A stretch of DNA of 64,000 nucleotides, from NCBI GenBank assembly GCA_029747015.1, contig JAKOGI010000027.1:204001-268000 (forward strand), in the 5' to 3' direction. Shown one piece after another: positions 1 to 13,700 of the stretch. Numbering within the stretch: position 1 is the stretch's first letter; every line of letters begins with the position of its first letter. The translations under genes were made by a program, and so were the position numbers. The notes under the pieces are model-generated. The model ran no database searches, was not told where the DNA came from, and was given only the letters and a program-made list of their open reading frames with translations. Origin of the DNA: Carnegiea gigantea. Its lineage: Eukaryota; Streptophyta; Magnoliopsida; Caryophyllales; Cactaceae.

Positions 1-536
1 TGGAAATCTACCTTACCATCAAGGTTCAAATCAACCACCCTAATCATCTTCTCTATTTCACTCATATCCCACCCATTATCCAACCCTAAACACACCAAAA
101 CCCTCTTTATCTCCTTGGCATCAATGAACCCATCCCCATCTTCATCAAAAACCATGAATGCTCGTCGAAGAAGTTCTTCCTTGGCTCTCTCCTCCTCCTC
201 CTCGAGCTCGATGAGGACTTCCTGTGCTTCGAGTTCTCCCTCAGCTATATCAAAGCTCGACTCTCCTTCCCCATCTTCATCCTCTTTCACCAATCCTAGA
301 CTCTTAACCACCTTGCTTGCCTTCTCTTTTGCTATTTTCCCATCTTTGCCCATGCCAAACACAGTGATTAACGCTTTTGCCCTCGATTCATGAGCTTGAT
401 CCACGTTTTTCTTAGGAGGGTTGGCGAGGGTAGGATTGGAAATCGAATTGGGAGTGCTTGTATGAGGAACTACTCCTAGGGAATTATGGAACATGTTGCC
501 CTTAAGCAATTGGCAAAGCTTCCTAGTGCCTAGCAT
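1..536 (-). CDS. Calmodulin-like EF-hand calcium-binding protein, 5' part
   Basis: Read from an ATG at 536 down to the window edge, the minus strand is open for 178 codons; the C-terminus lies outside the window. The reading frame contains a canonical EF-hand loop at about residues 131-142 (DEDGDGFIDAKE: acidic residues at positions 1, 3, 5 and a Glu at 12) and the start of another (DLNLDGKVDF, from residue 169). A degenerate N-terminal EF-hand (GMGKDGKIAKEKA) sits near residue 62, and a very acidic linker precedes the good loop. The layout resembles the CML45/46-type calmodulin-like proteins, which act as Ca2+ sensors. The N-terminus is basic and hydroxyl-rich and might be a targeting or tail segment. 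No upstream in-frame ATG exists before non-coding sequence, so this start is favoured. The family call is strong; the exact CML number is not. Confidence 0.85.
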   Translation of the reverse strand, partial: MLGTRKLCQLLKGNMFHNSLGVVPHTSTPNSISNPTLANPPKKNVDQAHESRAKALITVFGMGKDGKIAKEKASKVVKSLGLVKEDEDGEGESSFDIAEGELEAQEVLIELEEEEERAKEELLRRAFMVFDEDGDGFIDAKEIKRVLVCLGLDNGWDMSEIEKMIRVVDLNLDGKVDF

Positions 537-674
537 ATTTGATATATTGATTAGTATGAAAAACCCACCAAAAAAAGAAAATTTAAGGCAAAAATATGGA
601 GGGAAAAGAGAATTGAGGTGAGAAGATCACTAGGGTTTGTATTGGCTTATAATTTTTTGTGAGTTGCAAATCAT

Positions 675-682
675 TTATATAG
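675..682 (-). promoter_or_regulatory. Probable TATA box of the EF-hand gene
   Basis: The minus strand reads CTATATAA about 140 bp upstream of the ATG at 536, a usual distance for a plant TATA box with a short 5' UTR. Confidence 0.5.
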
Positions 683-1920
683 AAACTAAGGGGAAATGGG
701 GTAGCTAGGGCTAAGCCATATCTAGCTGTTTCCTGACAATTCACAGAAATGCCATGCATACCTTACATTAATTATTGGTACACTATCATAATTGTTATTA
801 GTTTATGAATTTAATTTGTTTTGTAAATATTTTAGGGGAATTATGTTCCCTAATTGGGAGAGATGTGAACTGGATTAGCATGTATTATGGTGAATTTATT
901 GAGGGGTAATGCAGGAGAAGTGGGCTTAAACACTTTCACAACATTACATTAAGAACACTTCCCAAAAAAAAAGAAAAGAAAATTAAAGGGGGGTCATAAT
1001 AGCATAAAATAATATGAGGATGGGTCTGTCACCACTGTCATGAATTATTGTGAATATTCATTCATTAGAGAGTAATTTTAGAGAATAGACAAATTAATTA
1101 TTGCATTGGATGAATATTTATGTGAAATTGGATATAACTTAAAAACCTCCTTCAATTTGGATCATCCCCTAGATCTCGTGCTACTATATTGTTTATATGT
1201 TACACCTTCAAATAATTAGCTAGTTAAGTTTTTTCGACAACCAGATCAGTTATCAAACTATTTTAATATGACCTTTCCTTTATATTAAGTTTAAGATCAA
1301 CCATTTAAAAATATGACCCTATGTGTGGCTAGTTTTGCTACAAAACTAAAATCCGACAAATAAAAATGAAACATGACCAATATGAAGATGAGGCCTCTTT
1401 TATTTTTATTTTGGGGGGGCAAATGGGAAACGGGGTCGAATTTGAAACAAATGAATCCAGCTATCAATTCTACACAAAGAACAATTATTTAATATGTATA
1501 GTATACTTCTAGAAACACACTCTAAAAAATCACATCAGTAAATATATATTAAAAAATTAATATATGACAAATATATATGTAAAAAGTATGTACATGTTAA
1601 TAATAAAAATATATATTACTGGAAGCACATATGAAATTACCTTAATTACCTCCAGGTGCAAAAACAACTCAGCTGATCAGGAACAACGTTCACAAGGAAT
1701 CTAGAATTGTTATTGATTTTCTGATAAGCCTTCACTGTCAGTGTCCCATTAATATTGAATGTATTCAAAGACATAGTTGTAGTGATTCGATAAAATAAAT
1801 AAATAAATATTCCATCTCTAATTTCCCACCCATCACTTTCCTTGAAGCTCCTAGCGGTCAACCATCTAACCATGCAATTGTATTTAAAAATCAGAAAATT
1901 TCTTGGGCCAATTTGAGGCA

Positions 1921-2333
1921 TGTTCGGCAACAACATTTTGGGTAGTATTTGGTATTTTGATTAAGTCAATATATTTTTCAGATAATTTTTAGTATTCGAC
2001 AATATAGTGTTTTGACTAGTATTTCAAGTAGCATTTAGCGTTCTACGTAGCGTTTTTGAAAAACTAATAGTATTAACGTTTTGCATTCAAAAGTAGTGTT
2101 TCATATTTTTTTGCCAAAAAATATTCTTTGAAAATTATCTATATACTTTTATGTCAATTTACATTAATCAGCTAACCTAACAGCTAAATTTACCGAACGT
2201 ATTTATTTCAATTGTTCATCTAAACAGCTATCCGCTAATAGCTAAATTAGAAACACTATCCGCTACCTAAACAATTATCTACTATCTGAACTGTTATCCA
2301 CTACTTGAACCGTTAATTTTGCCGAATAGGGCT
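1921..2333. mobile_element. MITE-like element, TIR near GTTCGGCAA
   Basis: The left end reads GTTCGGCAACAACATTTTG and the right end, on the opposite strand, ATTCGGCAAAATTAACGG, giving imperfect terminal inverted repeats. The interior repeats 'aacagctatccgctaatagc'-like words that also occur in similar segments near 9.1, 26.6, 45.4 and 47.6 kb. No clean target duplication was found, so the superfamily (hAT is likely) is inference. Confidence 0.45.
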
Positions 2334-4348
2334 TGATGAACTTGTACAACTAAATAATGCAACAATAAAAATTGCCTCATTTATGACTATCTCATGTAAA
2401 GCATTTAAAAATTAATCCAATTTAAATAAGAGTAATACTACTTAATTAATTTTGACCTTAACGCCAAATAATCCAACTACATGACTGACTAATTACTGGC
2501 TAATGTAGTAATCATCCCCACACAAAAGGACCCAACTTTTATTGGATTAATTGATGTGGCTGTAACATTTGTGCTCACTTCAATAAGACATCATGGCTTT
2601 GTCTAATAACAAATTCTTAGGCGAAACTATCTCATATAAAAGTTATTGTAATACGAGTTCTTTTGGGATAATTTTGAAAGATTTTGAGATGATCAATAAC
2701 ATATTGTAGAGTAACTTTTTAATTCATGGGTGATTAATAGTTTACCTAACAATAACTTTTATCTTAACCATTCCTAAATAAAACATTATTCTTAAAAAGT
2801 GAAAACATTCGTCTCATAATATGTTTTATATGAAGTAGTCTCACATAAGACTTATTGTGAGACTTTACAATCCAATGGTATATGAGTAGAGTTTTCATAC
2901 TCTCCACTAGGGTTACTCCTCTTCCCCCTTCATAAGCTCGCTTGGCTTATATCCTGTGGAGGGGTGCTCAACTGCTCATAGGTGGACCAACTTACCACCT
3001 AAAAAAAAATTAAAAATAAAAAAAAGAAATTCAAACTCTGTAAAATTTCAATGTAAATTTAAATCACTGGATGTACAAAATTGATTTTATCTTTAAAATA
3101 TTTCTCTGCACGCCAACTAATAAAAAAATTGCTAGTGGTGATCCCACAAAAATAAAATATAAAAATTGCTAGCATAAAATATTAATCACCCACCCATGAA
3201 GCATGATTTATGTTACCCGCCAAAACGCGTTTTCTTCCCAATCCTGTTTCCACTCCCGCTGTAAATAAACAATAAATAAATAAACTAAATACAAAGAAAT
3301 ATCTGAAAAACTTATTAATTAATTAAAATTTGAAGGAAGGAAAAGGAAGAAGAAGAGTATTATAATCACCAACACCAGCATCTCTCTACTTGCATGTTTG
3401 TGGTTGGTGGAGTAGGAGTGGGGTTGAGTGGAAGTAGGAACAATCAAATGATATCTCTTACCTTTTTTTAGAATTTTTTGAGAGATAATTAAAAGGCATA
3501 TATTTTCTTTGGTGCAAAGACACAACAAACATTAAGGAGTGGTTAAGATCAGTCAGTTGGTAGACATAAATATATGTGTAATAGAACAGTCATGAGTGGT
3601 ATCTTTATGTTTAACTTTTTAAGTGAACAGGTTCTTAAATAAATTTTACTAATTGAGCTATCTGGTACCCATATTAAAGAGTGAAGATACATCTACATAA
3701 TAATAGTGAATGACTAAAGTTTCTATACTGGGACATTAAAAATAAATGAATAGGTCGGCTATACGTTGAAGAATGCATTAAATATAGATTAGTGCGCACA
3801 TTCGATTATCACCTTATCCTTACATATAACTATATAAGCTGTAAATGTATTATGCTATTTTCTGCCGTACATTTCATTAAAAAGAGTTTAATAAATCTAC
3901 ATTAGATTTGAGAATTGTAATCACTTTGCCCTATAGATTAGATGTGACAACTCACAGCATGCAGATGATCTAAATAGGGAGTCTCAAAAAGTTTCCTTTC
4001 CAAGGATTAAGAGTCAAGAGCCTTAGGTCGCCAAAGCCCTTTACAAGAGAAAGGGACCATGTCCATGTTTTAGGGGGTTGGTTTGGGGGCTTGGGGGGGG
4101 GGGGGGGGGATTTTGTTAGGACTTCAAGAACCTCAAATTAAAGTTTCCTCATGCTATCATTGATTTTGCTAATTCAAAAGCTCTGCCATATCCACTTCAA
4201 CCAAACCACATGAAACCAATACCCCAAAATCCCACTGAGCTGCTATTGAAGAGGCCACCCAGAGGGGAGTGTAGATCATCAAGCACACCCAAGTCTATAG
4301 GCCGGACTACTATTATTTTTTTTTCAAAATCCACCCTTATTTTCATGG

Positions 4349-4412
4349 CCCCTTTTTTTTAAGAAAAAAGTTTCCATGATCCCCCTTTTTTAAGGAAAAA
4401 GTTCCTATGATC
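4349..4412. repeat. Two tandem copies of a ~33-bp unit
   Basis: The unit 'ccccttttttttaagaaaaa' plus 'gtttccatgat' is followed directly by a slightly diverged second copy. Confidence 0.6.
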
Positions 4413-4777
4413 CCAATCGCACTGTGTCAATAGACCTACAAACACGGATCAATGATACAAGTGCTAGAGGGTTGAAGAGGGTTAAGATGTACCCATCGTC
4501 TTTTAACCATAGAGATATTGTTTTCGACCAACTACATCTACTTATCTATTTATAGGACATATAAAATAGAAGTTTGTCAAGTACTTATGGCATTCTTCCC
4601 CCCCTGAATCATTCACCTTAAGTAGTCCGTATCTATGTAAACTTACTTGGAGTATATGGTCTAGGAACAGACAATCTAGATAACCTATTACAACAATTCA
4701 AACAAAACTACAAATACTCAACAAAATTTGAATTATGATGACTGCAAAAAGAGAGAGAATACGATAAATCTCAGGCA

Positions 4778-7700
4778 TCAGTTAATGAGAGGTCGCCCAG
4801 GATTTTGCTCCATGTCTGTTCCTCTTTCACCGAGTCCCTCTAACTCCTTTGGAAGAGGAATATTCAATTCTGAACAAACAAGGTGGATAATCTCTTACAG
4901 CCCCAAATGACAGCTTGTTTAGGGTAATAGCAATTGAAAACCTGTTTCTGACATCACAGAAACCAGTTGATCCACCCATCCCAGAGTGACCAAAACCGAT
5001 AATGGATCCATCAGCAGAAGTTATCCGCTTAAACCCTAAACCAAAATCCCCATTTGGCAATGCTAAGTTTTCATATTCTCCTATACCCATGAATGCATCA
5101 TGAACTCCAGGGTTACGGAAGATCTTCTTGATCCTACATCGATGATCAACACCGTCTGCTTCATTACAGTTTGTACATAGATCAATATCAATGCTGCTGG
5201 TAGTACCCTCATCAGTTGGAACTCTGCTATAACTCGGGCCACTGACATCCTTTGCACTTTTCTTATGACTGAAGTTCTCAGTCATCATGGTTTTACAGAG
5301 GGAAATCAGACTGTGGCTCTTTTTTATGGTGCCAGTTTGTTTCTGTAAGGGTTCCACCCAAGAAGAAAACTTGGGGATATGAGTGTGGCTTCCAAGGGGT
5401 GGAGAGGAGGATGAGGGTCGTTTTGGAATATTGCCAAAATCAGCCAAACAAGCGTAGTAGCGAGCAAGGGCACGGGCAGAGCAGTGGCCGTTGGCAGCTG
5501 GTATGATAGCACGTCGAATGAAAAGGGTATTGAAGAGGGCTGGGAGGGCAGTAGCTATCAGAGCAAGTTGATTTGGCTGGAAAGTAGAAGGCAGGTCAGA
5601 ATGAGTGTTTAAGGCAGAGAGTTTCTGGAGATCAGCTGTGTCTAGGGTGAGTGCAGCCAGCCGTGCCTCCACACCTGTAAAGAACATGCAAAACAGAAAA
5701 ATGTTCATAATTGTAACAGAAATTGCTCCATTTTATCCATTGGCGTGCTACATGGCCATGTATTTATGCGTCAGGCTCACCCCCGTTTGTGGAAAATCTT
5801 GCACATTTTGGTCTAAAATAATCTGTTAGAGTATCCATACTCATGCAAGCATAAGATGTCTTACACTCCTGCTCCATTTACTCGAGTAGAAACAAGAGTC
5901 TAATTACGACTTTCATTCTCTAGGTTTGCTTCCCCCCCCCCCCCCCCTAGCCGCCTTTTTTTACAATTCACAGAATTTTACCTAACTGAAGTTTTCTAGA
6001 TCCGATAGCCGGGCAAACTGCACCAATATCAGAGTCTATTCACAGACCGTCAGACCTCGATCCACCAATGGGCTAAATTGAATCCCACATTGCCATTTGC
6101 CATGAACTAGTCAGGTTCAGCAGAGAGTTTCTGTAGGATCATGAAGGGTTGAGGCTGCATGCATTTGAGCATGCCATATCCCACCCTAGGAAGCTCATGA
6201 GAAGTGTCGTAGCAGTAATATGCTATGGTCTGGTAAGCTCAGCCCATCTGGGGGGGGGGGGGGGGTTGGGACTAAGAAGGAAAAGTAACTACTTCCAAGA
6301 CAGAGGTCAGAGGACTTACCTGGGGGAATGCCAATGCATAGCTCACCATCAACATTTAGAGGATGAATGACTACTTCTTCAAGGATCTCCTGAAATTTCT
6401 TTCCATATGCACGCTGTTACATCCAAAACCATAAAACAAAGTTGCAGTAAAACACATTGAGTAGGTGACATTCTTGATCTTGTCTCCTGACATACACAAA
6501 GTTCTAAAAAATATTCGTAGCTCTTCCCTACAGGAATCGCTACTGGTAGGGAAGCACTGGCTGCCATTCGTGTTCTACAGATGCACAAAAGTGCACAATT
6601 TGACACACAAGGATGACAATAGGCCATTGTGTTTTCCTTGAAATTTGAATAAGCTAAAGCTAGTACTTATTATGGTCCCAACAAATGGAGGTCATGAAAT
6701 TCTAAGTTAAATAGACGAATGCTGTAAAATAAAAAGAAGATTATTTATACTAGGCCATACCATAGTTGCTGGAAGTACTCATACCCCAACAGCTTTGTTT
6801 CTGTTCATAGCAGACATATGGCATTCTCGATTCAGAAGGCTAAGGTAGAGAGAATTGGGGTGTCTAAGGAGTCCAAATTCAAATCCATACCCAAGAAGTC
6901 CCATCTAGGCACATTCCTTCCCTCCCCCCCCCCCCCCCGACTTGGGGGAACTGAGTGGTGAACTAGATATTCCCATGCTGCAATTGCTAACTGAGAGAGC
7001 CATGATCCCAGCGACTATGTGCCTTACTGCACTATCCTATCGGTTGTATAAGAATGGAGCCAACATTCATCATTAAATGGAATTAATGGTCAGCATGCAA
7101 ACAGCTATTACCACTGGTCCACCAGGAAAAATGCTTCATGTTGAATGTGCAGACCCCCATACAAATTGAGACGCTCTTATGATCTGGTAGGCCAGTAATC
7201 ACAGAGAGAGACATTGGATAAACACTGTGGTAACACTAACAAAGCAACCCAGTCTCATAACCTGAATGTAACTAACAGACTCATCCACTGAAAGGTGAGG
7301 AACACCGAAAAACTTGCATACAAAAGAAAAAACATATCAGCGTTCTTATATAGGATTCAATAAATGAACAAAATTTGCACCTCGACAATTCCACCACATA
7401 GCCAGCCAAATGAAAGATAATGATACAACTGCTCTTGACCAGGTTCAGTCTCAGGAGCAGACAAAGCAATTCTCTGCAAACGCTCATCCCAGTCTGCAAG
7501 TAATAGTGGGTTTTCTTTGATGATGTTGGCCAGCGCATTGTGAAGACCAGATGTATGATTAAGAACATGATGAACCTGAAAAGGAAAACACGTAAAGAAA
7601 TGAAACAGAAAAGTTAAAAGACAGCTCCATTGGAACAAATAGTAGTATTTAAGCATGGAAGATGATACCTTTATCATATCCTTATTGTTTGATGCAAATT

Positions 7701-10700
7701 CAGGCCAAATATTGGCAATGTTTTCCTCATACTTCAGTTTCCTTCAATCAGGAAGCAAAACAATTACAGTTAACAACTGCCAATATACGTAATTGCTTCA
7801 TATACTTAAATTGAACTTCCTGCAAGTTGTAAATATGCTTCTCAAGAGAATGTATCAACCCCAACACACACACGCACACACACAATCAATCAGGTCCATC
7901 ACATTTAATTTTTAAGGGGCAAGTTCGTTGTGAAACTGGTACTTCTCACTTCACAGTCTCCCTGCACTGCTCACTGCTTGAAGGGGAGTCATAGACATTT
8001 CTTCTAGTTTTTAGAAGGAACCATATACAAACAGAAGTTGCCTCTCAGATATCAGGTACTAAGGTTGATGAGACACATAGGCTCACAATCTTAGAACTAC
8101 CACAAGCATGAAAATATTTATAAAGCTTGGGACAGTAAGGAGTAATCAATACTGCAAGAGTTCTCAATCAATAAATCATGGCAGTATACCGTTTTATCAT
8201 TGATGTGTCTATTCAGAATTTATGGTTTACTCATCACCATCTGTCTTAAATACAAAGCGGCGCCCTTTACTCCCAAGCTCTGGGCCACAAGGTTCCAACA
8301 GGTGAAGGGAACAAGGGCCAAGGTCCAAACTCAGAACAAATCTCAAGATGTCCTCAGTTAATTACCTGTAATAAGGATCTACAATTTAATTAGGGTGTTT
8401 GGCAAATAGCTTTTTGGGTAGAAAAAGCTCTTTTTGGTTTACTAGTTTTTTGTATTAATTTTATACCCAAAAAGTTCTTTTGCAAAAGACCATTTGGAAG
8501 AGCCTTTTCAATTAATTGTTAGGATTTTACGATGAAAACAGCCATATTGACCACAACAATTTTATCAAAATTACTTCAACTATCACCCATAACAAAAACC
8601 CCGTGATTAATGCAATCCTGAATGTCAAACGCTTATGTTCTAGATTTTTCAATTCATTTCTTTCACTCTTAGGACAAGAGTTGTCGATGATCACACACAA
8701 GTTTAAAACATTAATAAAAAGGAAATCAAGTCAACAATGAACAAAAATATTGTCATAACCAATTTGGGTAAAAGTATAACATTTTATACATCATATTTAA
8801 TGCAAGCCATTAGCTTAATAGCTAAAATTGAGGCCCTTGGTAGTTGGTACATTAGGTCCCACATTCGATTCCGCCCTCCCGTCGTATTGTGATTGTATTA
8901 TATTGCTCTTTGTGGTTCCTCTAAACCCCCCCTCCCAAAAAAAAAAAATTTACTTCATATTGAGAAGAAAAATAAATATGCTATTAAAAAAATTGTTATG
9001 CTAGAATAAAATAAATAATGAGTTTGAGTTAAGGGCATAACTAGAATTTTACCGAATAGCCTTGTTACAAACAACTAGTTTCACCAAACACATTTTTCAA
9101 AACAACTAATGCAATCAACTCAGTCAAAACAATTAATACAACAAGTAGCTAACAGCTAACAGCTAATGCAATCAACTAGCCATACAAGGCCAATATGTTT
9201 GTACTTTATACCATAGTTATTATCTGTAGTAGTATAGTTTATCAACCCAAAATATCAGTGCAATAAATAATCAAAAATTCATGTGTATCAGCAAATGCAG
9301 ACATGAACCATTGGCGTGCTAAAATGAGGTGAGAAGAAGCATAATCAAGTGTTAAAATAGCACGAAATGCAGGCTGTTAGCAACTAAAAAATCGCTGACT
9401 TTGACTGGTTGCTTTGATTAATTAGAGCTGCTTGAGAGCTTTCTTTTTTTTTTTTTTTTGCCGTTGGTACTGTACTACTATTACAGGTACTTGTTTCTTG
9501 GACCTACGTACACCGAAGGGTATGCTGCTATTGATGATTATGGCAACCCTTCAAAATTCAGTTTATGTTCTTTTTAGCATACGCAAATTATGTTCATCAC
9601 ATGCTCTAAGCTCCAGGTGCCAAATTACTCCAAGTTCTCCTATTTTTCCAGATCTCATATTTTACTCCCCTTCTGCACCTGCTAGCCTATCCAGCTGAGC
9701 ATCTAGATGCTTCACCTTCATTCAGGTTGGAGAAATGGAAAACACTAACGTCTCCAGTCTTAGTGCTTCAGAAATTTAGACAAAGACCTGCAGAAGAAGG
9801 TGCAAAATGATATAACCACACCTGTTTTCAACCAGCCAGTGTAACAATCCTGCTGTGATACCCTTTGTCACTGAAAACACAGGAAACAACGAATGAGGCT
9901 GAACTGGGCGGGGATCATACTTTCCAAGCACTCCAGCAGCTGTGTCAATGATGACTTCTCCATCTTTGTATGCACAAACCTAATTGACATTGCAGACTAT
10001 ATGATCTTGTTCATTAACTACTTTCATGTAATAATTAAATACTTTAATTCTGTCAAGACAGCAAAGCAGCAACAAACCCAGTGTAAATTATGCTGAAGTG
10101 ACAAATGAGGTCTGAGTTGGCTAAGATGCTAGGACACAGATCCACATTTTCACTAAAGCAATTTCAAAAGAGTTGGTGCCAATTAGCTCAATTGGTAAAG
10201 TCTTTGGAAGCTGTCGCCAGAAACCTAGTTTCAAATCCCGCCTACATTAGCTTTTGCGCCTCCCTTTACACCAAAATTTTTTTAGAAAAAAATTAAAAAG
10301 CAGTTTCAAAAGAACGTTTCCCAAGTAAAATAAATCTTATTCCTAGTTCTGGGGTATTGGATTTGGATTTTTTTTATATAGTTTTGTTAAACCCCAAATG
10401 AGAACCTTTTGCATGATGGAACCAGAAAACTCAAAACAAAGTAAAACAAGTCTTATAATCCTTCAACCTTAATGAATCTTAACTGGAAACTCCAGTATTT
10501 TCTTTTCTTTTTGCTTTTTTTGGGGGGAGGGGGGTGCATGGAAACTACAGTTACATCAAATACCAAAAGGCGTCCTATTGGTTGGGGGGTTTTACATTTG
10601 ACAAGGCTGCAGGAGAGAAGATTAGGTCAATGCTGTAAATTTGGGGCACTAATGTCATTGGAATTTTGAGACACTAGGACTGTGCATGCCGCTTGTTAGA

Positions 10701-13700
10701 GGGCAACATGAAGGCATCTAGCAAAATGGCATTGCTGTTAGTGGTAATCTGCTTGACAGTAAAGCTAAAGATGGGATAGAAATATGAAGTCAAACTGAAA
10801 TGTTTTGAATGATTGAATCTACAGCCATCAAACCACTCCACCACCGCCTGCCCGCGCATACACGTGGGAGAGCATTGGGCAAGAAGAGGCAATATTGCAA
10901 GGAGAAGAAAGAGCCAAGAAACTACTGAGTTTAAACAATCAAAGGAGATACAGGCAGATGATAACCAGAAGCAGGATATTATTCAAATTTATATGTAATG
11001 GACAGAAACATGGACAGTCAGAAGATAAAGGAGCAATCTGAATTCAGAAGGGAACACCCAGAAACAGCAAAATGATTTAAACCAGCTCATAAACCATCAA
11101 TAGACAATTGACAACACACCTGGATGCCCAGTATCTTTCTGCTTTCCCCAAATCAATCAACAATTTCCGCAGCTTGGCCTCCACATCTGAAAGCACAGGA
11201 GTGTCACATATCCATTCTGCATTTAGTGCTGGCCCCTTATCAATGATGCTGACAGATGTGAAATCCTTCTTCAGCAAGTGAAGGAATGTGAAGGAAAACT
11301 ATATGCATTTGGTTCAAGTTAACACACCCGCCCAAAACAGCCTCAGCAAATGGTCTCATGACGTCAAAGTAAACAATGCGAACATCCATTGTGGCAGAGA
11401 GACCTCATTCAGTACCAGGCCACTAGCCCATTAGTAAGTAGCAATAAATCATTTACTTAATCTCAAGATGCCCTTTTTTTAATAAGGAAAAGGTAATAAT
11501 TTAATATAGAAAGACTAATCTCAAGATGCTACCAAAGCAGATTAACGACTGATTACAAATTATCCAAACCAGACCTCTCAAAAGATTAAGGACCCGCGCA
11601 AATATCACGATATCTCCAGGAAAGGCATCAATCTAGAAGCAGACATGAAAGGCCGTTTAATACACGTAATCACGTATGATGGAGACAAAAATGTTCAAAC
11701 ATCAAAGGAGCAGAACTTTGCATCAACAATAGCTTTCTGGTTAAAGGAAGTGGACCCACAGGATTAAATCGTTTAACTTCTTTATCATTTAGTTGCATCT
11801 TTTCCTGGATACCCTCCATTCTTTTGGCTCTTTCTTCTGAAAATTTTCTTAAATTCTCCCACAAAGAGAATTAGAAAGACAATGTTAGACGAGCCAAACA
11901 CAATGGGACAATATTGAGAATCAGATGAGATACTCACAGATGCTTCACTTGCTGGCGTTGAGTTACGAAAAAATATAGTTGTCACTTCCATTGCCTGCTC
12001 AGGTAAGTCCATTCGCAACTTAAGTCCCATTTCTGCAAAGGCGGACAAAAGTGCCACATGATCCCCCTGCCAGTGGCATAATATCAGTTACTTTAGGAAA
12101 CTATCAATCTGACTTGTTCCAGTCAATCACAGGCACAATTTTGCTTGAAGAGCTTGGAAAAAAGTGCAGAACAGAGCAGAAAAAGTTCACAGAACCACGG
12201 AGTAGAGATCAGGAAATCTGACTACATTAACAGCTTTACTGGATGTAACTTACAGATGTAAATCTCAATCACACTTAAATTTTCAAAATATACTTCAACC
12301 GCCAAAGATATATCAAACATCTAGTACCCCTTTTTTACTGTTTAAATCCCCGGATAGCTTCTTCTTTTTATTCCCCTGTATTATCTTCTTCTCAATAACA
12401 TCTGACGCTTTATTACCCTGAGGTATGGCCGCTAAATAAACTAGTCATAACTTTGTGAAAATAATAATTTACTAGAATAAGTTTTTAAAAAGATTGTAAT
12501 CTAATCCTTTGGCTTGACAAAATATTCTAGAAATTCATTTTTGATCTCAAAATGAGATGTCTTTTGTAATTGGACTTGTTTTTTTAAAGTTTTTTCTGTT
12601 CCATATGTATGATGCCACTGGCAATATAAATTAAATTTTGGCAATCGTAGTAGTACAATTGTACTCATTAAAAGATGTCCAAACCGATTAACACCAGCAT
12701 AGTTTCTTTTAGAAAACCAACAAAAAGATAGTAAAATTGTAAATGCCATTTTTGGGTGGCCAAGGCAATTTCTAGAACTTCGTGCCAAGAAAAAGGCTAA
12801 ATCATTCATCCTGTTAAATTTTTTTCATATCAATTGGGTCATAAACAAAGAGTCATACATATAATCTCAAATGAGGTTCTAACCCAAAACCAATTGGCAA
12901 TGGTTGGAGTAACGCACAAGCTTATATACATGCTTAATCCCTTCAAATTTATTGATGTGGGACAATACCCACTTTCACACTTTCACGTGTAGATTACCAA
13001 CAAGGCCTAACATGTGCACACAATTTTAATCAAACAGGGATGGTGGCAAATTAAGATCAAGCAATCCGCTCTAATACCATGTTAAATTTTTTTTTATATC
13101 AATTGGGTCATAAACAAAAAGTCATGTACATAAACTCAAATGAGGTTTCAACCCAAAACCAATTGACAATAGGAGGAGTAATTCACAAGCTTATATACAT
13201 GCTCAAATCCTTCAATTTTATCAATGTGGAACAACTTCCACTTTCACACTCCAACACATCCCTTGAATCGCAGACACTAAGTTATTATACAAACTTTTGG
13301 ACCACTTTATTCGCAAGCCATATCTCAGGTACCAAAGTGTCAATTGTTCTTTGCTAAACGCAACCTCCATTAACAGAGTGGCTAAGGATTTACCTCAGCC
13401 TCTACTGCTTCTTGCTTCTTCCTTCAAATCTACCCCACGAACATGCCTTCCAGGCCTTGACACAAATTTATATGTATAATCCAACCCATCCTAGAAAAAA
13501 TTATGGCACAAGACTAGGAAAAACACCAGAAAAAGGTAAGCATCTCAATCAAAGCAGCACAGTTTGGTTCTTTCCTTTTCTTCTAACTGACATTGATGAG
13601 TCATGTAGCTGAGTAACAATCCACATGTCTTTGGATCCTGTCTCAAAGTTTCTGTCCCTGCCCGCTTACTGGCAAAGAATCTAGCCTGAAAAACCCAGCG

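Larger units (their letters stand above)
537..4777. other. Intergenic region between EF-hand gene and kinase/beta-lactamase gene
   Basis: AT-rich DNA with no supported gene. It holds the EF-hand gene promoter, a MITE-like segment (1921-2333), a 17-base G run at 4093-4109 and two tandem copies of a roughly 33-bp unit at 4349-4412. Small open frames here look like chance. Confidence 0.6.

Noticed and set aside
2619..2870. Similar 'tctcatataa...ttattgta' phrases suggesting an element
   Set aside because: The two phrases are direct and weakly similar, with no defined ends or target duplication.
4866..4894. A 29-base GT...AG 'intron' that would skip the C-terminal frameshift
   Set aside because: Far too short to splice, and it would delete the conserved tail EIIHLVCSE, which is clearly coding.
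10172..10260. A functional tRNA gene
   Set aside because: Both pol III boxes are present, but the stems do not pair well and the unit has an A tail and target duplication, as a SINE does.
12501..12809. 102-codon minus-strand open frame in a kinase-gene intron
   Set aside because: It coincides with a segment bounded by inverted repeats, abuts the TRIM target site and resembles no protein; treated as chance coding in a MITE.
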